Made by a program: the position numbers and the translations under genes. A stretch of DNA of 64,000 nt from AC-37 sp036389835 (GTDB lineage: Bacteria; Actinomycetota; Thermoleophilia; Solirubrobacterales; Thermoleophilaceae), in assembly GCA_036389835.1 (NCBI GenBank), contig DASVWC010000098.1, forward strand, positions 16,374-80,373, in the 5' to 3' direction. The notes beneath the pieces were generated by a model. It ran no database searches and had not been told where the DNA came from. It saw only the letters and a program-made list of their open reading frames with translations. Of the stretch, positions 40,395 to 48,241 are shown in pieces (the first letter of the stretch is position 1; each line of letters opens with the position of its first letter).

Positions 40395-41948
40395 ATGGCT
40401 GTCGAGACGCAGGTCAGCGAGGCAACGCAGAACGGGCACGGGAACGGCAGGACGTTCGCCGTCGAGAACCCGGCGACCGGAGAGACGATCGCCCACCTGC
40501 CCGACCTCGACGCGGGCCAGGTCAAGGCGCTCGTCGACCGCGCCCGCGCCGCTCAGCCGGACTGGGCCGCCCGGAGCTTCGACGAGCGCGCGCGCTACAT
40601 GTTCCGCTTCCGCAAGTGGATCGTGGACAACCGCGAGCGCGTGGCGCGGACGGTCATGGACGAGACCGGCAAGACGCGCGAGGACGCGTTCATCGCCGAC
40701 GTGTTCACGACCGCCGACGCGCTGGGCTTCTGGGCCAAGAAGGCCTCCGTCTACCTCGCCGACGAGCGCGTGCGCTCGACCAACCCGTTCGTGCTCGGCA
40801 AGAAGGTCGTGGTGCGCTACCGGCCGTTCGGCGTTGCCGGCGTGATCGGCCCGTGGAACTACCCGATCGCCAACTGCTTCGGCGACGCGATCCCCGCGCT
40901 CATGGCCGGCTGCACGGTGGTGATGAAGCCGAGCGAGGTCACGCCGCTGTCCTCGCTGCTCGTGGAGGAGGGGCTGCGCGAGATCGGACTGCCCGAGGAC
41001 GTTTGCCTCACGGCCACCGGCACCGGGGAGACCGGCGCCGCGCTCGTGGACGAGTCCGACGTGGTGATGTTCACGGGCTCCACGCGGACCGGCAAGAAGG
41101 TCGCCGCCCGGGCCGTCGAGTCGCTCACGCCGTTCTCGCTCGAGATGGGCGGCAAGGACCCGATGATCGTGCTGCGCGACGCGGACGTCGACCGCGCCGC
41201 CAACGAGGCCGTCTACTGGGGCATGGCCAACGGCGGCCAGATCTGCCAGTCGGTCGAGCGCGTGTACGTGGAGGAGCCGGTCTACGACGAGTTCGTGGAG
41301 AAGGTCGTCGCCCAGGTGAAGGAGCTCAAGCAGGGCCGCTCCGACGGGCCGGGCTCGGCCGAGATCGGGGCGATCACGTTCGCCCCGCAGCAGGAGATCA
41401 TCGAGCGCCACATCAAGGACGCGGTCGACAAGGGCGCGGAGATCCGCATCGGCGGGAAGGCCGCGGACATGGGCGCCGGCCGCTGGTTCGAGCCGACCGT
41501 CCTCACCAACGTGGACCACACGATGGAGTGCATGACCGAGGAGACGTTCGGGCCGACCCTGCCGATCATGAAGGTCAGGGACGAGCACGAGGCGCTCGAG
41601 AAGGCGAACGACTCCCGCTACGGGCTGAACTCGAGCGTCTACACGCGCGACGTGGAGAAGGGCGAGCGGATCGCGCGCCAGCTCAAGGCCGGGAGCGCGT
41701 GCGTGAACGACACGGTCGTGAACTACGCGGCCGCCGAGGCGCCGTTCGGCGGCACCGGCGAGTCCGGGATGGGCGTTCGACACGGGGCGCAGGGCATCCG
41801 CAAGTACTGCGGCGTGCAGACCGTGCTCGTCACGCGCCGGGCGCTCAAGCGCGAGGCGTACATGTTCCCCTACAGCCCGACGAAGTCGAAGCTCGTGGAG
41901 CGCATGTCCGTCGCGATCTACGGCCGGATCCCGAAGAAGTACCGCTGA
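40395..41948 (+). CDS. Aldehyde dehydrogenase family protein
   Basis: A 517-residue NAD(P)+-dependent ALDH. The catalytic Cys lies in ANGGQICQSVERVYVEE and the general base Glu in FSLEMGGKDPM; the oxyanion Asn is in GPWNYPIANC and the nucleotide loop is FTGSTRTGKKV. C-terminal APFGGTGESGMG is typical. The succinate-semialdehyde/broad-range group is likely, but the substrate is undetermined. GAGGAGA lies 4 nt before the ATG at 40395 as Shine-Dalgarno; a TTG just upstream is less likely. The stop overlaps the next gene's ATG by one base (TGATG), coupling it to an OsmC protein. Confidence 0.92.
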   Translation: MAVETQVSEATQNGHGNGRTFAVENPATGETIAHLPDLDAGQVKALVDRARAAQPDWAARSFDERARYMFRFRKWIVDNRERVARTVMDETGKTREDAFIADVFTTADALGFWAKKASVYLADERVRSTNPFVLGKKVVVRYRPFGVAGVIGPWNYPIANCFGDAIPALMAGCTVVMKPSEVTPLSSLLVEEGLREIGLPEDVCLTATGTGETGAALVDESDVVMFTGSTRTGKKVAARAVESLTPFSLEMGGKDPMIVLRDADVDRAANEAVYWGMANGGQICQSVERVYVEEPVYDEFVEKVVAQVKELKQGRSDGPGSAEIGAITFAPQQEIIERHIKDAVDKGAEIRIGGKAADMGAGRWFEPTVLTNVDHTMECMTEETFGPTLPIMKVRDEHEALEKANDSRYGLNSSVYTRDVEKGERIARQLKAGSACVNDTVVNYAAAEAPFGGTGESGMGVRHGAQGIRKYCGVQTVLVTRRALKREAYMFPYSPTKSKLVERMSVAIYGRIPKKYR

Positions 41949-42385
41949 TGGCCACGCGCAGGGCGGAGGCCACCTGGGAGGGCAGCCTCGCCGACGGGTC
42001 GGGCCGCGCCGACCTCGAGAGCGGCGTGGCCACCGGCATGGACGTGAACTGGCGGGCCCGCACCGAGGGCGGCGCGGAGACGAGCCCGGAGGAGCTGCTG
42101 GCCGCCGCGCACGCGGCGTGCTTCTCGATGGCTCTCTCGCACACGCTGAGCGAGGGCGGGAACCCGCCGCAGAAGCTGTCGGTCTCGGCGGCCGTCGAGT
42201 TCGGACCGACCGAGGGCGGCTTCGAGGTGAAGAGCTCGCGGCTCAAGGTCCGCGGGACCGTGCCGGGCGTGGACGACGACGCGTTCCAGGAGGCCGCGCG
42301 CGGCGCCGCGGAGGGCTGCCCGATCTCGGGGGCGCTCAAGGGCAACGTGGACATCTCGGTCGAGGCGGAGCTGGCGGCGGCCTAG
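41948..42385 (+). CDS. OsmC family protein
   Basis: A 145-residue peroxiredoxin-like protein. The reactive Cys pair is in AAHAACFSMALSH and EGCPISGAL, and the N-terminal RRAEATWEGSLADGSG strand is as in OsmC proper. It detoxifies organic hydroperoxides. Start ATG 41948 overlaps the ALDH stop. The two together suggest an operon for handling reactive aldehydes and lipid peroxides. The stop shares CTAG (42382-42385) with the convergent SnoaL-like gene. Confidence 0.9.
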   Translation: MATRRAEATWEGSLADGSGRADLESGVATGMDVNWRARTEGGAETSPEELLAAAHAACFSMALSHTLSEGGNPPQKLSVSAAVEFGPTEGGFEVKSSRLKVRGTVPGVDDDAFQEAARGAAEGCPISGALKGNVDISVEAELAAA

Positions 42386-42768
42386 CCGCTCACGCGGGCC
42401 GCCGCCAGCGCCTCGGTCTGGTCGTTGAACCAGCGCAGGCTGGTCGCGCGGCCGTTCTCGACGGTCCAGACGTAGCCCATCTTCCAGCGGATCTCCGCGC
42501 CGCTGGCGCCGGTGCCGCTGGCGTCGCCGAGCATCACGACCTTGCCGCCGCCGGCATCGACGTAGCGCTCGGGCGCGACCTTGAAGTCCGCGTAGACGTC
42601 GAGCACGCCGAGCAGCGAATCCTTGCCGCGGCGGGTCCCGGTCTCGACCGCGTAGTCGGGGTTCACGTACTCGAAGTCGTCGGCTATCCATGCGCCGGCG
42701 GAGCGGCCCGCGAGCCACGCCTCGTGGATCGCGCGGACGACTTCGACGCTCCCCGGCGGCGGGCTCAC
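42382..42768 (-). CDS. SnoaL/NTF2-like domain protein
   Basis: A 128-residue cone-shaped alpha+beta protein of the SnoaL-like group: VEVVRAIHEAWLAG at the N-terminus, then FEYVNPDYAVETGTRRGKDS and the beta strands WKMGYVWTVENGRATSLRWF. Members are polyketide cyclases, hydrolases or small ligand-binding proteins; the activity is unknown. The GTG start at 42768 overlaps the stop of the PhaC-like gene (GTGA), so it is translationally coupled to it and may act on the same hydroxyacyl substrate. Confidence 0.78.
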   Translation of the reverse strand: MSPPPGSVEVVRAIHEAWLAGRSAGAWIADDFEYVNPDYAVETGTRRGKDSLLGVLDVYADFKVAPERYVDAGGGKVVMLGDASGTGASGAEIRWKMGYVWTVENGRATSLRWFNDQTEALAAARVSG

Positions 42769-43895
42769 GCCGCGACCGGCCGGCGCTCCCGCTCGGCCGC
42801 GCGGCGGTTCGCCGCCTCCACCACCGCCGGCGCCACGTCGTTCTCGGCGAGGAACTCGTCGAGAACGCGCCAGGTGGTCCCGCGGGCGCCGCGGCCGGTC
42901 AGCACGCCGAGGTGCCCGCCGGGGCAGGTCTCGACCCGCACCGACGGCGCCCCGGTGAGTAGCGGCTCGACCGCGAGCACCGCATCCGCGGGCGCGAGCA
43001 CGTCGTTCCTGCCGGCCACGACCAGCACGGGAACGTCCAGGCCGGCGACGTCGATGCATCGATCGCCGAGGTCGATCCGGCCGTCGGCGAGGTCGTTGAT
43101 CCGGAAGAAGCGGTGATAGAGCTGGGCGAACGTGCGGCCGGGGTAGGCGAGCATGTGCGCCATGTACTCGTCGACCGCCTCCACGTGCGCGAGCAGCTCG
43201 CGGTCGCCGAGGTGGGTGAGCGTGAACAGCGGCTTGGTGATGCGCTTGTCGAGCGCGGTCGCCTGGAAGCCGAGCGAGACCAGCGGCGCGGGCGCGCCGC
43301 CCAGCGCGCTGTAGAGGCTGGTCACGAGGCGGCCGCCGGTCAGCTCGGCGAGCCGGCGGATCGGGGCCATCGTGCGGACCTTCTCGAAGTCGAACGGGCT
43401 CGCCACCATCGCCAGCGACCGCACCGGCAGCTCGTTCCCGGCGGTAGCGAGGCCGGCCATGATCCCGCCGAGGCACCAGCCGACCACCTGCACGGGCAGC
43501 CCGTCGGAGTGCTCGCTGACCGCCGCCACGGCGTTGGGGATCACGTCGTCGACCCAGTGCTCGATGCCGAGCTGGCGGTCGCTGAACGCGATCGGCCCGT
43601 AGTCGACGAGGTAGGTCGGATAGCCGAGCGCGAGGAGATGGGCGGCGAGGCTCGCGCCGCGCCAGAGGTCGAAGCAGGTCGCGGGGGCCGCGAGCGGCGG
43701 CACGAGCAGGACGGGTGCATGCCAGCGGCGCCGGCGCGTCGGCCGGTAGCGGTGCACCGTGCGCTGCGGCCCCTCGTCGATCACGTGCGTGGGGGTCGGG
43801 GTGCGGTCGGCGAGGCCGGGTCCGAGCGGCGACATGTCCCACACGTTCGCCGCCGCGTTCACGACGGAGTCGATCGACGGGACGAGCGGCGGCAT
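42765..43895 (-). CDS. PhaC-like alpha/beta hydrolase (polyhydroxyalkanoate synthase-related)
   Basis: A 376-residue alpha/beta-hydrolase with the Cys nucleophile typical of PHA synthases instead of Ser: VVGWCLGG puts Cys141 in a G-x-C-x-G elbow. The partner Asp is D298 (VAGRNDVLAP) and the His is H328 (CPGGHLGVL). The preceding APVLLVPPLAAPATCFDLWR and YPTYLVDYGP are as in PhaC. Length fits class III PhaC (~360), but no PhaE is near, so it may polymerise or transfer hydroxyacyl groups, or act as a hydrolase. Start at 43895 is chosen because the next ATG upstream (43919) overlaps the divergent gene's start. Confidence 0.8.
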   Translation of the reverse strand: MPPLVPSIDSVVNAAANVWDMSPLGPGLADRTPTPTHVIDEGPQRTVHRYRPTRRRRWHAPVLLVPPLAAPATCFDLWRGASLAAHLLALGYPTYLVDYGPIAFSDRQLGIEHWVDDVIPNAVAAVSEHSDGLPVQVVGWCLGGIMAGLATAGNELPVRSLAMVASPFDFEKVRTMAPIRRLAELTGGRLVTSLYSALGGAPAPLVSLGFQATALDKRITKPLFTLTHLGDRELLAHVEAVDEYMAHMLAYPGRTFAQLYHRFFRINDLADGRIDLGDRCIDVAGLDVPVLVVAGRNDVLAPADAVLAVEPLLTGAPSVRVETCPGGHLGVLTGRGARGTTWRVLDEFLAENDVAPAVVEAANRRAAERERRPVAA

Positions 43896-43917
43896 CGCGG
43901 TTGCCAGGATAAGACGC

Positions 43918-44874
43918 ATGGCGGCAATAGCCCTCGGTTTCGCATCGGCGGTCGTGTGGGGAGCGGCGGACTTCCTCGGCGGCGTGAAGAGCAGGCAGCT
44001 CCAGCTGCTCACGGTCCTGCTGGTCTCGCAGGCGGCCGGGCTCGTCGCGGTGCTGGCCTGGGCCGCGGCGCGCGGGGAGGGGCCGCCGGCGGAGGTCGTG
44101 CCGTGGGCGCTGGCGAACGCGGTGTCGGGCACGGTCGGCCTGGCCGCGTTCTACCGCGCGCTCGCGGTGGGTGCCATGGGAGTGGTGGCGCCGATCTCGG
44201 CGAGCGCCGCGGTGATCCCGGTCGTGGTCGGCGTGGCCGGCGGCGAGCGCCCGGGCGCCGTGCAGCTCGCGGGCATCGTGGTGGCGATCGCCGGCGTGGC
44301 GGTCGCCTCCTACGAGCCGCCGGACGCGCCGCTCGCGGAGCCGGGCGCGGCGACCGCTACCGCAAACCGGGGAGGGTCTGACCCCGGCCGGAGGCCGCTT
44401 CCGGAGCGGGATTCCGGCGGATCGGCGGGTCCGCGCGGTCCCCGGACCCCGAGCGGTCCCCGGCGGTCCAGCGGAGCCGGGCTCGCCCTGGTCGCCGCGG
44501 CCGGGTTCGGCGTGTTCTTCGTCGGGCTCGACGAGGGCAGCAACCACGACCTGGTCTGGACGCTCGTGCTCGGCCGGACGCTGTCCACCGCGATCCTCGC
44601 CGTCGCGGCGCTCGCGATGCGGCCGAGCCTCAGGATGACCGGCCGCGACTCCAGCGCCGTCGTCGCCGTCGGCCTGCTCGACATGGGGGCGAACGCGCTG
44701 TTCGCCGCCGGCAGCACGCTCGGCCTCGTCAGCGTGGTGGCGGTGCTCGGCTCGCTCTACCCCGTCACGACCCTCGTGCTGGCCCGCTTCGTGCTCGGCG
44801 AGCGCCTGCACCGCATCCAGCGTGGCGGCGCGCTGGTCGCGCTGGTAGGCGTGGCGCTGATCAGCGCGGGATGA
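43918..44874 (+). CDS. EamA-family (DMT) transporter with a long low-complexity linker
   Basis: A 318-residue inner-membrane protein with two EamA repeats, about ten helices in all: ALGFASAVVWGAADFLGGVK opens the first and SGAGLALVAAAGFGVFFVGL the second. Family members export small metabolites. Between the repeats, residues ~134-187 are a Pro/Gly/Arg/Ser-rich linker much longer than usual. Its DNA contains an inverted repeat (44367-44387) and duplicated GCGGTCCCCGG, as if a repeat element had inserted in frame. Divergent from the PhaC-like gene across a 22-bp gap. Confidence 0.85.
   Translation: MAAIALGFASAVVWGAADFLGGVKSRQLQLLTVLLVSQAAGLVAVLAWAAARGEGPPAEVVPWALANAVSGTVGLAAFYRALAVGAMGVVAPISASAAVIPVVVGVAGGERPGAVQLAGIVVAIAGVAVASYEPPDAPLAEPGAATATANRGGSDPGRRPLPERDSGGSAGPRGPRTPSGPRRSSGAGLALVAAAGFGVFFVGLDEGSNHDLVWTLVLGRTLSTAILAVAALAMRPSLRMTGRDSSAVVAVGLLDMGANALFAAGSTLGLVSVVAVLGSLYPVTTLVLARFVLGERLHRIQRGGALVALVGVALISAG
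44367..44387. repeat. Imperfect palindrome inside the EamA gene linker
   Basis: CCGGGG (44367-44372) and CCCCGG (44382-44387) flank AGGGTCTGA. GGTCTGACCCC-type palindromes occur as dispersed repeats in several GC-rich genomes. Here the element is translated as part of a non-conserved linker. Confidence 0.4.
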
Positions 44875-44881
44875 TCCGGGG

Positions 44882-45295
44882 ATGACGAACGCCCGGAACG
44901 CAGCGGTCGCATGGGCCGCGACGGCGGCCCTCACCCTGGCCCTCGCCGGCTGCAGCGAGGACCCGGAGTCCGCGCCGCTGGCGCCCGAGCGCGCCCCCGA
45001 GGGCGGGATCGCCTCGGACGGGCTCTCGCAGAAGGACGCGCGGATGGCGCGCGACGTCGCCGTCTACTTCCAGCGCAACACCGACGGGACCCCGCTCGCC
45101 GGCAAGATCGAGCGCGTGAGCGTTCGCAAGGGGGTGATAACCGTGGAGACCTCGCTGGCCCTGAGCGGGAAGGCAACCGGCAGCGCGCGCGACGTCTGCG
45201 GCCTCATCCAGGGCTCCGACGCCGCCGACTTCACCCCCGGCCACACCGTCACCGGCAACGGCCCGCGGGTGACCTGCCCGCACCGGACGAGCTAG
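44882..45295 (+). CDS. Putative lipoprotein, 137 residues
   Basis: Signal peptide with a lipobox (ALTLALAGC, Cys24), so probably a lipid-anchored exported protein. The mature part has a short acidic/Pro linker, then a compact domain (MARDVAVYFQRNTDGTPLAG to VCGLIQGSDAADFTPGHTVT). Two further Cys (VCGL and VTCPH) may form a disulfide. I do not recognise the domain. It starts 7 nt after the EamA stop and probably shares its transcript. Stop shares CTAG with the convergent HAD gene. Confidence 0.7.
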   Translation: MTNARNAAVAWAATAALTLALAGCSEDPESAPLAPERAPEGGIASDGLSQKDARMARDVAVYFQRNTDGTPLAGKIERVSVRKGVITVETSLALSGKATGSARDVCGLIQGSDAADFTPGHTVTGNGPRVTCPHRTS

Positions 45296-45906
45296 GCGCC
45301 GACCGGCACGCCCAGCAGCCGCTCGAGCTGCGGCAGCGTCGAGTCCGCCCCGCGGTGCAGGATCGCGGTCATCCCCACCGCCTCGGCGCCCTCGCAGTTC
45401 TCGCGCAGGTCGTCCACGAACACGCACTCGCCCGGCGGCACGCCGATCCTCTCGGCCCCGAGGTGGAAGATTGCCGGCTCGGGCTTGTGCAGGCCCACGT
45501 CGCCGGAGATCACGGCCGCGTCGAAGAGCTCGTCGATCAGCTCCTGGTCGTAGGTCGTCCGCCCCCACGAGTTCGAGATCAGCCCGGTCGGGATCCCGGC
45601 CGCCCGGGCGGCTCGCACCGCGCCGGCCATCCGCTCGTCCGGCCCGACGCCGGCGAACAGCCGCTCGACCATGCCCTCGGCCCGGTCGCCGATCCCGAGC
45701 ACCGCGGCGAACCGCGGCTCGAACTCCTCCACGGTCAGCTCGCCGCGCTCGAGCTGCCGGAGCAGCGCCAGCCCCTCACCGCGCGAGCGAAACATCTCCT
45801 TGACCGTGTTCGGCTCGAGCCCCTCGGCCTCGCAGAACGAGCGGAACGACTCGAACACGTTGGTCGTGAGCACCCCGCCGAAGTCGACGAGCAGCCCGCG
45901 GCTCAC
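45292..45906 (-). CDS. HAD-family hydrolase (ACAD10/EPHX2-N-like)
   Basis: A 204-residue HAD-IA hydrolase. Motif I is LLVDFGGVLTTN, where the second Asp of DxD is Gly, as in the N-terminal domains of ACAD10 and soluble epoxide hydrolase. Motif II is in GLISNSWG; motif III Lys in GLHKPEPAIF; motif IV is VFVDDLRENCEGA. The missing acid/base Asp suggests weak or altered phosphatase activity. GTG 45906 overlaps the stop of the upstream phosphotransferase, so both are co-translated, mirroring two adjacent domains of mammalian ACAD10. Confidence 0.85.
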   Translation of the reverse strand: MSRGLLVDFGGVLTTNVFESFRSFCEAEGLEPNTVKEMFRSRGEGLALLRQLERGELTVEEFEPRFAAVLGIGDRAEGMVERLFAGVGPDERMAGAVRAARAAGIPTGLISNSWGRTTYDQELIDELFDAAVISGDVGLHKPEPAIFHLGAERIGVPPGECVFVDDLRENCEGAEAVGMTAILHRGADSTLPQLERLLGVPVGA

Positions 45907-46982
45907 GTGCTGGGCGCCGACATGCGCGTGATCCCCAGCGCCGCCTCGGCCAGCTGCGGCACGCCGACGTCGAAGAGCTTCAGATACGGGTCGTCGGTCG
46001 CCCCGGCGAGCGAGCGCTTGTAGTTCCCCTCCATGAACACGGCGGCCTTCCACAGCGCGAGCGCCTGGTACCAGCGCAGGTCGCTCATCGACCGCCCGCT
46101 CACCTCCTCGTAGCGCGCGACCAGCTCGTCGCGGCCGAGGAAGCCCTCCTCGTGCGTCACGGTGAGCATGTCGAACATGGTCGGCTCACGATCGCCCCCG
46201 GACGGCTGCGACCAGGTCGCGGTCAGGTAGCCGACGTCGGCCAGCGGATCGCCGATCGTCGCCATCTCCCAGTCGAAGATCGCGATCAGCCGCGCCGGCG
46301 CGTCGGCGGCGAACATGGTGTTCCCGAGCCGGTAGTCGCCGTGCACGATCGTCGCGCCGGGCGACTCGGGCTTGTTGGCCGCGAGCCACTCGCCGACCTC
46401 CTGCACCTGCGGCAGCTCGCGGGTCTTGTTGACGTCCCAGAGACCGTTGAAGCGCCGCAGCTGGCGGTCGAGGTAGCCGGTCGGCTTGCCGAACCCCTCG
46501 AGCCCGCACGCGCGCCAGTCCACGGCGTGCATCTCGGCGAGGGCGTCGACCAGCTCGAAGCAGATCCGCCGGCGCTCCTCCGGGCTCGACAGCGGCTCGG
46601 GGACCTCGGAGACGATCACCGCGCCCTCGAGGTACTCCATGAGGTAGAACGGCACGCCGAGCACGGACTCGTCGTCGCAGGCGTCGAGCACCGGCGGGGT
46701 GCGCACGTCGGCGTCCTCGATCGCCGCGAGCAGCCGCGCCTCGCGCAGCATGTCGTGGGCCGACGGCGGCAGCGGCGGGCGCGGGGGGCGGCGCAGCACG
46801 AAGCGGTCCGCGCCGCGGGTGATCAGGTAGGTCACGTTCGAGTGGCCCTGGCCGATCGCCTCGGCCTCGATCGGCCCCGAGCCGAGCCCGCGCGAGTCGA
46901 GGTACTCGGCAAGCGGCTCGAGGACGATCAGCGGCGGGCGCTCGAGCCCCTCGGCCTCCTCGCGGGTCCTCACGACGTCCAT
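45903..46982 (-). CDS. APH-fold phosphotransferase (ACAD10/11- and LvaA-like)
   Basis: A 359-residue kinase of the aminoglycoside-phosphotransferase fold. The nucleotide loop is EAIGQGHSNVTYLIT and the Lys equivalent lies in FVLRRPP. The catalytic loop is HGDYRLGN (D216), and the metal Asp is D237 in DWEMATIGDPLADVGYL. This GDPxxDxGY ending is typical of the ACAD10/11 kinase domain and bacterial LvaA, which phosphorylate 4-hydroxyacyl-CoAs. The coupled HAD gene strengthens the link. The acyl-CoA dehydrogenase partner is not in the window. ATG 46982 follows a CAAGAT box by 8 nt. Confidence 0.85.
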   Translation of the reverse strand: MDVVRTREEAEGLERPPLIVLEPLAEYLDSRGLGSGPIEAEAIGQGHSNVTYLITRGADRFVLRRPPRPPLPPSAHDMLREARLLAAIEDADVRTPPVLDACDDESVLGVPFYLMEYLEGAVIVSEVPEPLSSPEERRRICFELVDALAEMHAVDWRACGLEGFGKPTGYLDRQLRRFNGLWDVNKTRELPQVQEVGEWLAANKPESPGATIVHGDYRLGNTMFAADAPARLIAIFDWEMATIGDPLADVGYLTATWSQPSGGDREPTMFDMLTVTHEEGFLGRDELVARYEEVSGRSMSDLRWYQALALWKAAVFMEGNYKRSLAGATDDPYLKLFDVGVPQLAEAALGITRMSAPST

Positions 46983-47017
46983 GGCGCGGCATCTTGAACC
47001 ATCCGGGCCCCTCCGCG

Positions 47018-47023
47018 TATAAA
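47018..47023 (+). promoter_or_regulatory. -10 element (TATAAA) of the cupredoxin gene
   Basis: TATAAA ends 8 nt before the ATG at 47032 with no Shine-Dalgarno between. Near the canonical -10 and the most AT-rich site in this region. Confidence 0.5.
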
Positions 47024-47031
47024 GGGCACAG

Positions 47032-47730
47032 ATGCGCCGACTGGCGACAGCCGTCCCCGCCGCCCTCTGCCTGGCCCTCGCCGCGCCCGCCGGGGCCGCC
47101 GACCAGACGGTCCACGCCACCCCGTCGAACACGTTCACGCCCGCGACCGTGACGATCGGCGTCGGCGAGAGCGTCACCTGGGTCAACGACGGGGGCTTCC
47201 ACAACGTCAAGTTCGACGACGGCAGCTTCGAGCAGCCCGGCGAGCCGGCGTTCAACTGGTCGACCGACCCGAAGCGCACCTTCTCGGCGCCCGGGAGCTT
47301 CCGCTACTTCTGCGAGCAGCACGGCTCGGCGGGCGGCGGCGGCATGTCCGGCACGGTCGTCGTCCAGCAGCCCCAGGGGCCGGGCGGCGGCGAGCAGCCC
47401 GACACCACCGCGCCGGACGTCGACGACCTCCGGATCGTCCCGTCCACCTTCTGCAACAGGAAGACCAAGGCGTGCAAGAAGACCGGCGCGCTGATCCGCT
47501 TCACGATCGACGAGGACGCGAAGATCAGCGGCCGGATCGTGCGGCGCAAGGACGGCAAGAAGGTCGGGTCGCTCTCGATCACGGCCCGCGCCGGCGAGGG
47601 CAAGTTCGACCTCGCCGCCAAGGGCCTCGCGCTCGGCAAGTACCGGCTCGAGCTGACCCCGCGCGACGCCGCCGGCAACAGGGCCAAGGCCTCGCGGGCC
47701 AACTTCACGATCGCGACGAAGCGCCGCTAG
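47032..47730 (+). CDS. Secreted cupredoxin (plastocyanin-like) with C-terminal beta domain
   Basis: A 232-residue exported protein: signal peptide to ~23 (ALCLALAAPAGAA), then a blue-copper domain with type 1 ligands H57 (GFHNVKF), C94 and H97 (RYFCEQH) and M105 (GGMSG). A Pro/Gly linker leads to a second, basic beta-domain (~130-232, DVDDLRIVPSTFCNRKTKAC with a Cys pair). It probably shuttles single electrons outside the membrane. The PHM/cupredoxin fusion gene lies only 500 bp away on the same strand, so electron donation to that enzyme is an attractive idea. Confidence 0.88.
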   Translation: MRRLATAVPAALCLALAAPAGAADQTVHATPSNTFTPATVTIGVGESVTWVNDGGFHNVKFDDGSFEQPGEPAFNWSTDPKRTFSAPGSFRYFCEQHGSAGGGGMSGTVVVQQPQGPGGGEQPDTTAPDVDDLRIVPSTFCNRKTKACKKTGALIRFTIDEDAKISGRIVRRKDGKKVGSLSITARAGEGKFDLAAKGLALGKYRLELTPRDAAGNRAKASRANFTIATKRR

Positions 47731-47739
47731 GGAGGCCGT

Positions 47740-48177
47740 CTAGGCGATCTCGCCGACGTGGCGGATGTTCGCCGCGTCGTCGTCCTCGCCGCTCGGCTCG
47801 GCCTCGAACCAGCCGTCGAGGATCTCCTCGAGCAGCGCCTCGCTGGTCGTGCGCAGCGACAGCGCGAGCACGTTCGCGTCGTTCCACCTGCGCGCGCCGC
47901 GGGCGGTCTCGGCGTCGCCGCACAGCGCGGCCCGCACGCCGCCCACCTTGTTGGCCGCGATCGAGGCGCCCGTCCCGGTCCAGCAGCACACGATCGCCTG
48001 GTCGGCGCGGCCCTCGGCCACGTCGCGCGCGGCGGCCTCGCTCGCCCACGCCCAGTCCGGCCGCTCGCCCTCGGCGAGCGCGCCGTGGGTGACCGGCTCG
48101 TGGCCGCGTCTGCGCAGCTCCTCGACCACCGCCTCGGCCACGCCCGTCCGCTCGTCGCTCGACACCGAGATGCGCAC
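47740..48177 (-). CDS. RpiB/LacAB-family sugar-phosphate isomerase
   Basis: A 145-residue enzyme of the RpiB/LacA/LacB fold. N-terminal VRISVSSDERTGVAEAVVEE; phosphate/catalytic loop CCWTGTGASIAANKVGGVRAAL with the catalytic Cys; NDANVLALSLRT near the end. It interconverts aldose and ketose phosphates, for example ribose-5-P and ribulose-5-P. A real Rpe gene is at 60687, but the pathway role of this copy is not fixed. GTG 48177 is chosen for the family N-terminus; longer in-frame sequence upstream is not protein-like. Confidence 0.82.
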   Translation of the reverse strand: MRISVSSDERTGVAEAVVEELRRRGHEPVTHGALAEGERPDWAWASEAAARDVAEGRADQAIVCCWTGTGASIAANKVGGVRAALCGDAETARGARRWNDANVLALSLRTTSEALLEEILDGWFEAEPSGEDDDAANIRHVGEIA

Positions 48178-48228
48178 GAACCGCAGGGTAGTCGCGCCAA
48201 GCCGGATGACAGGGACGATTCCGGGCCC

Positions 48229-48234
48229 TACGCT
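48229..48234 (+). promoter_or_regulatory. -10 element (TACGCT) of the PHM-like/cupredoxin gene
   Basis: TACGCT ends 7 nt before the ATG at 48242. A weak GGA precedes the ATG directly, too close to act as a Shine-Dalgarno. Confidence 0.45.
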
Positions 48235-48241
48235 ATTGGAG

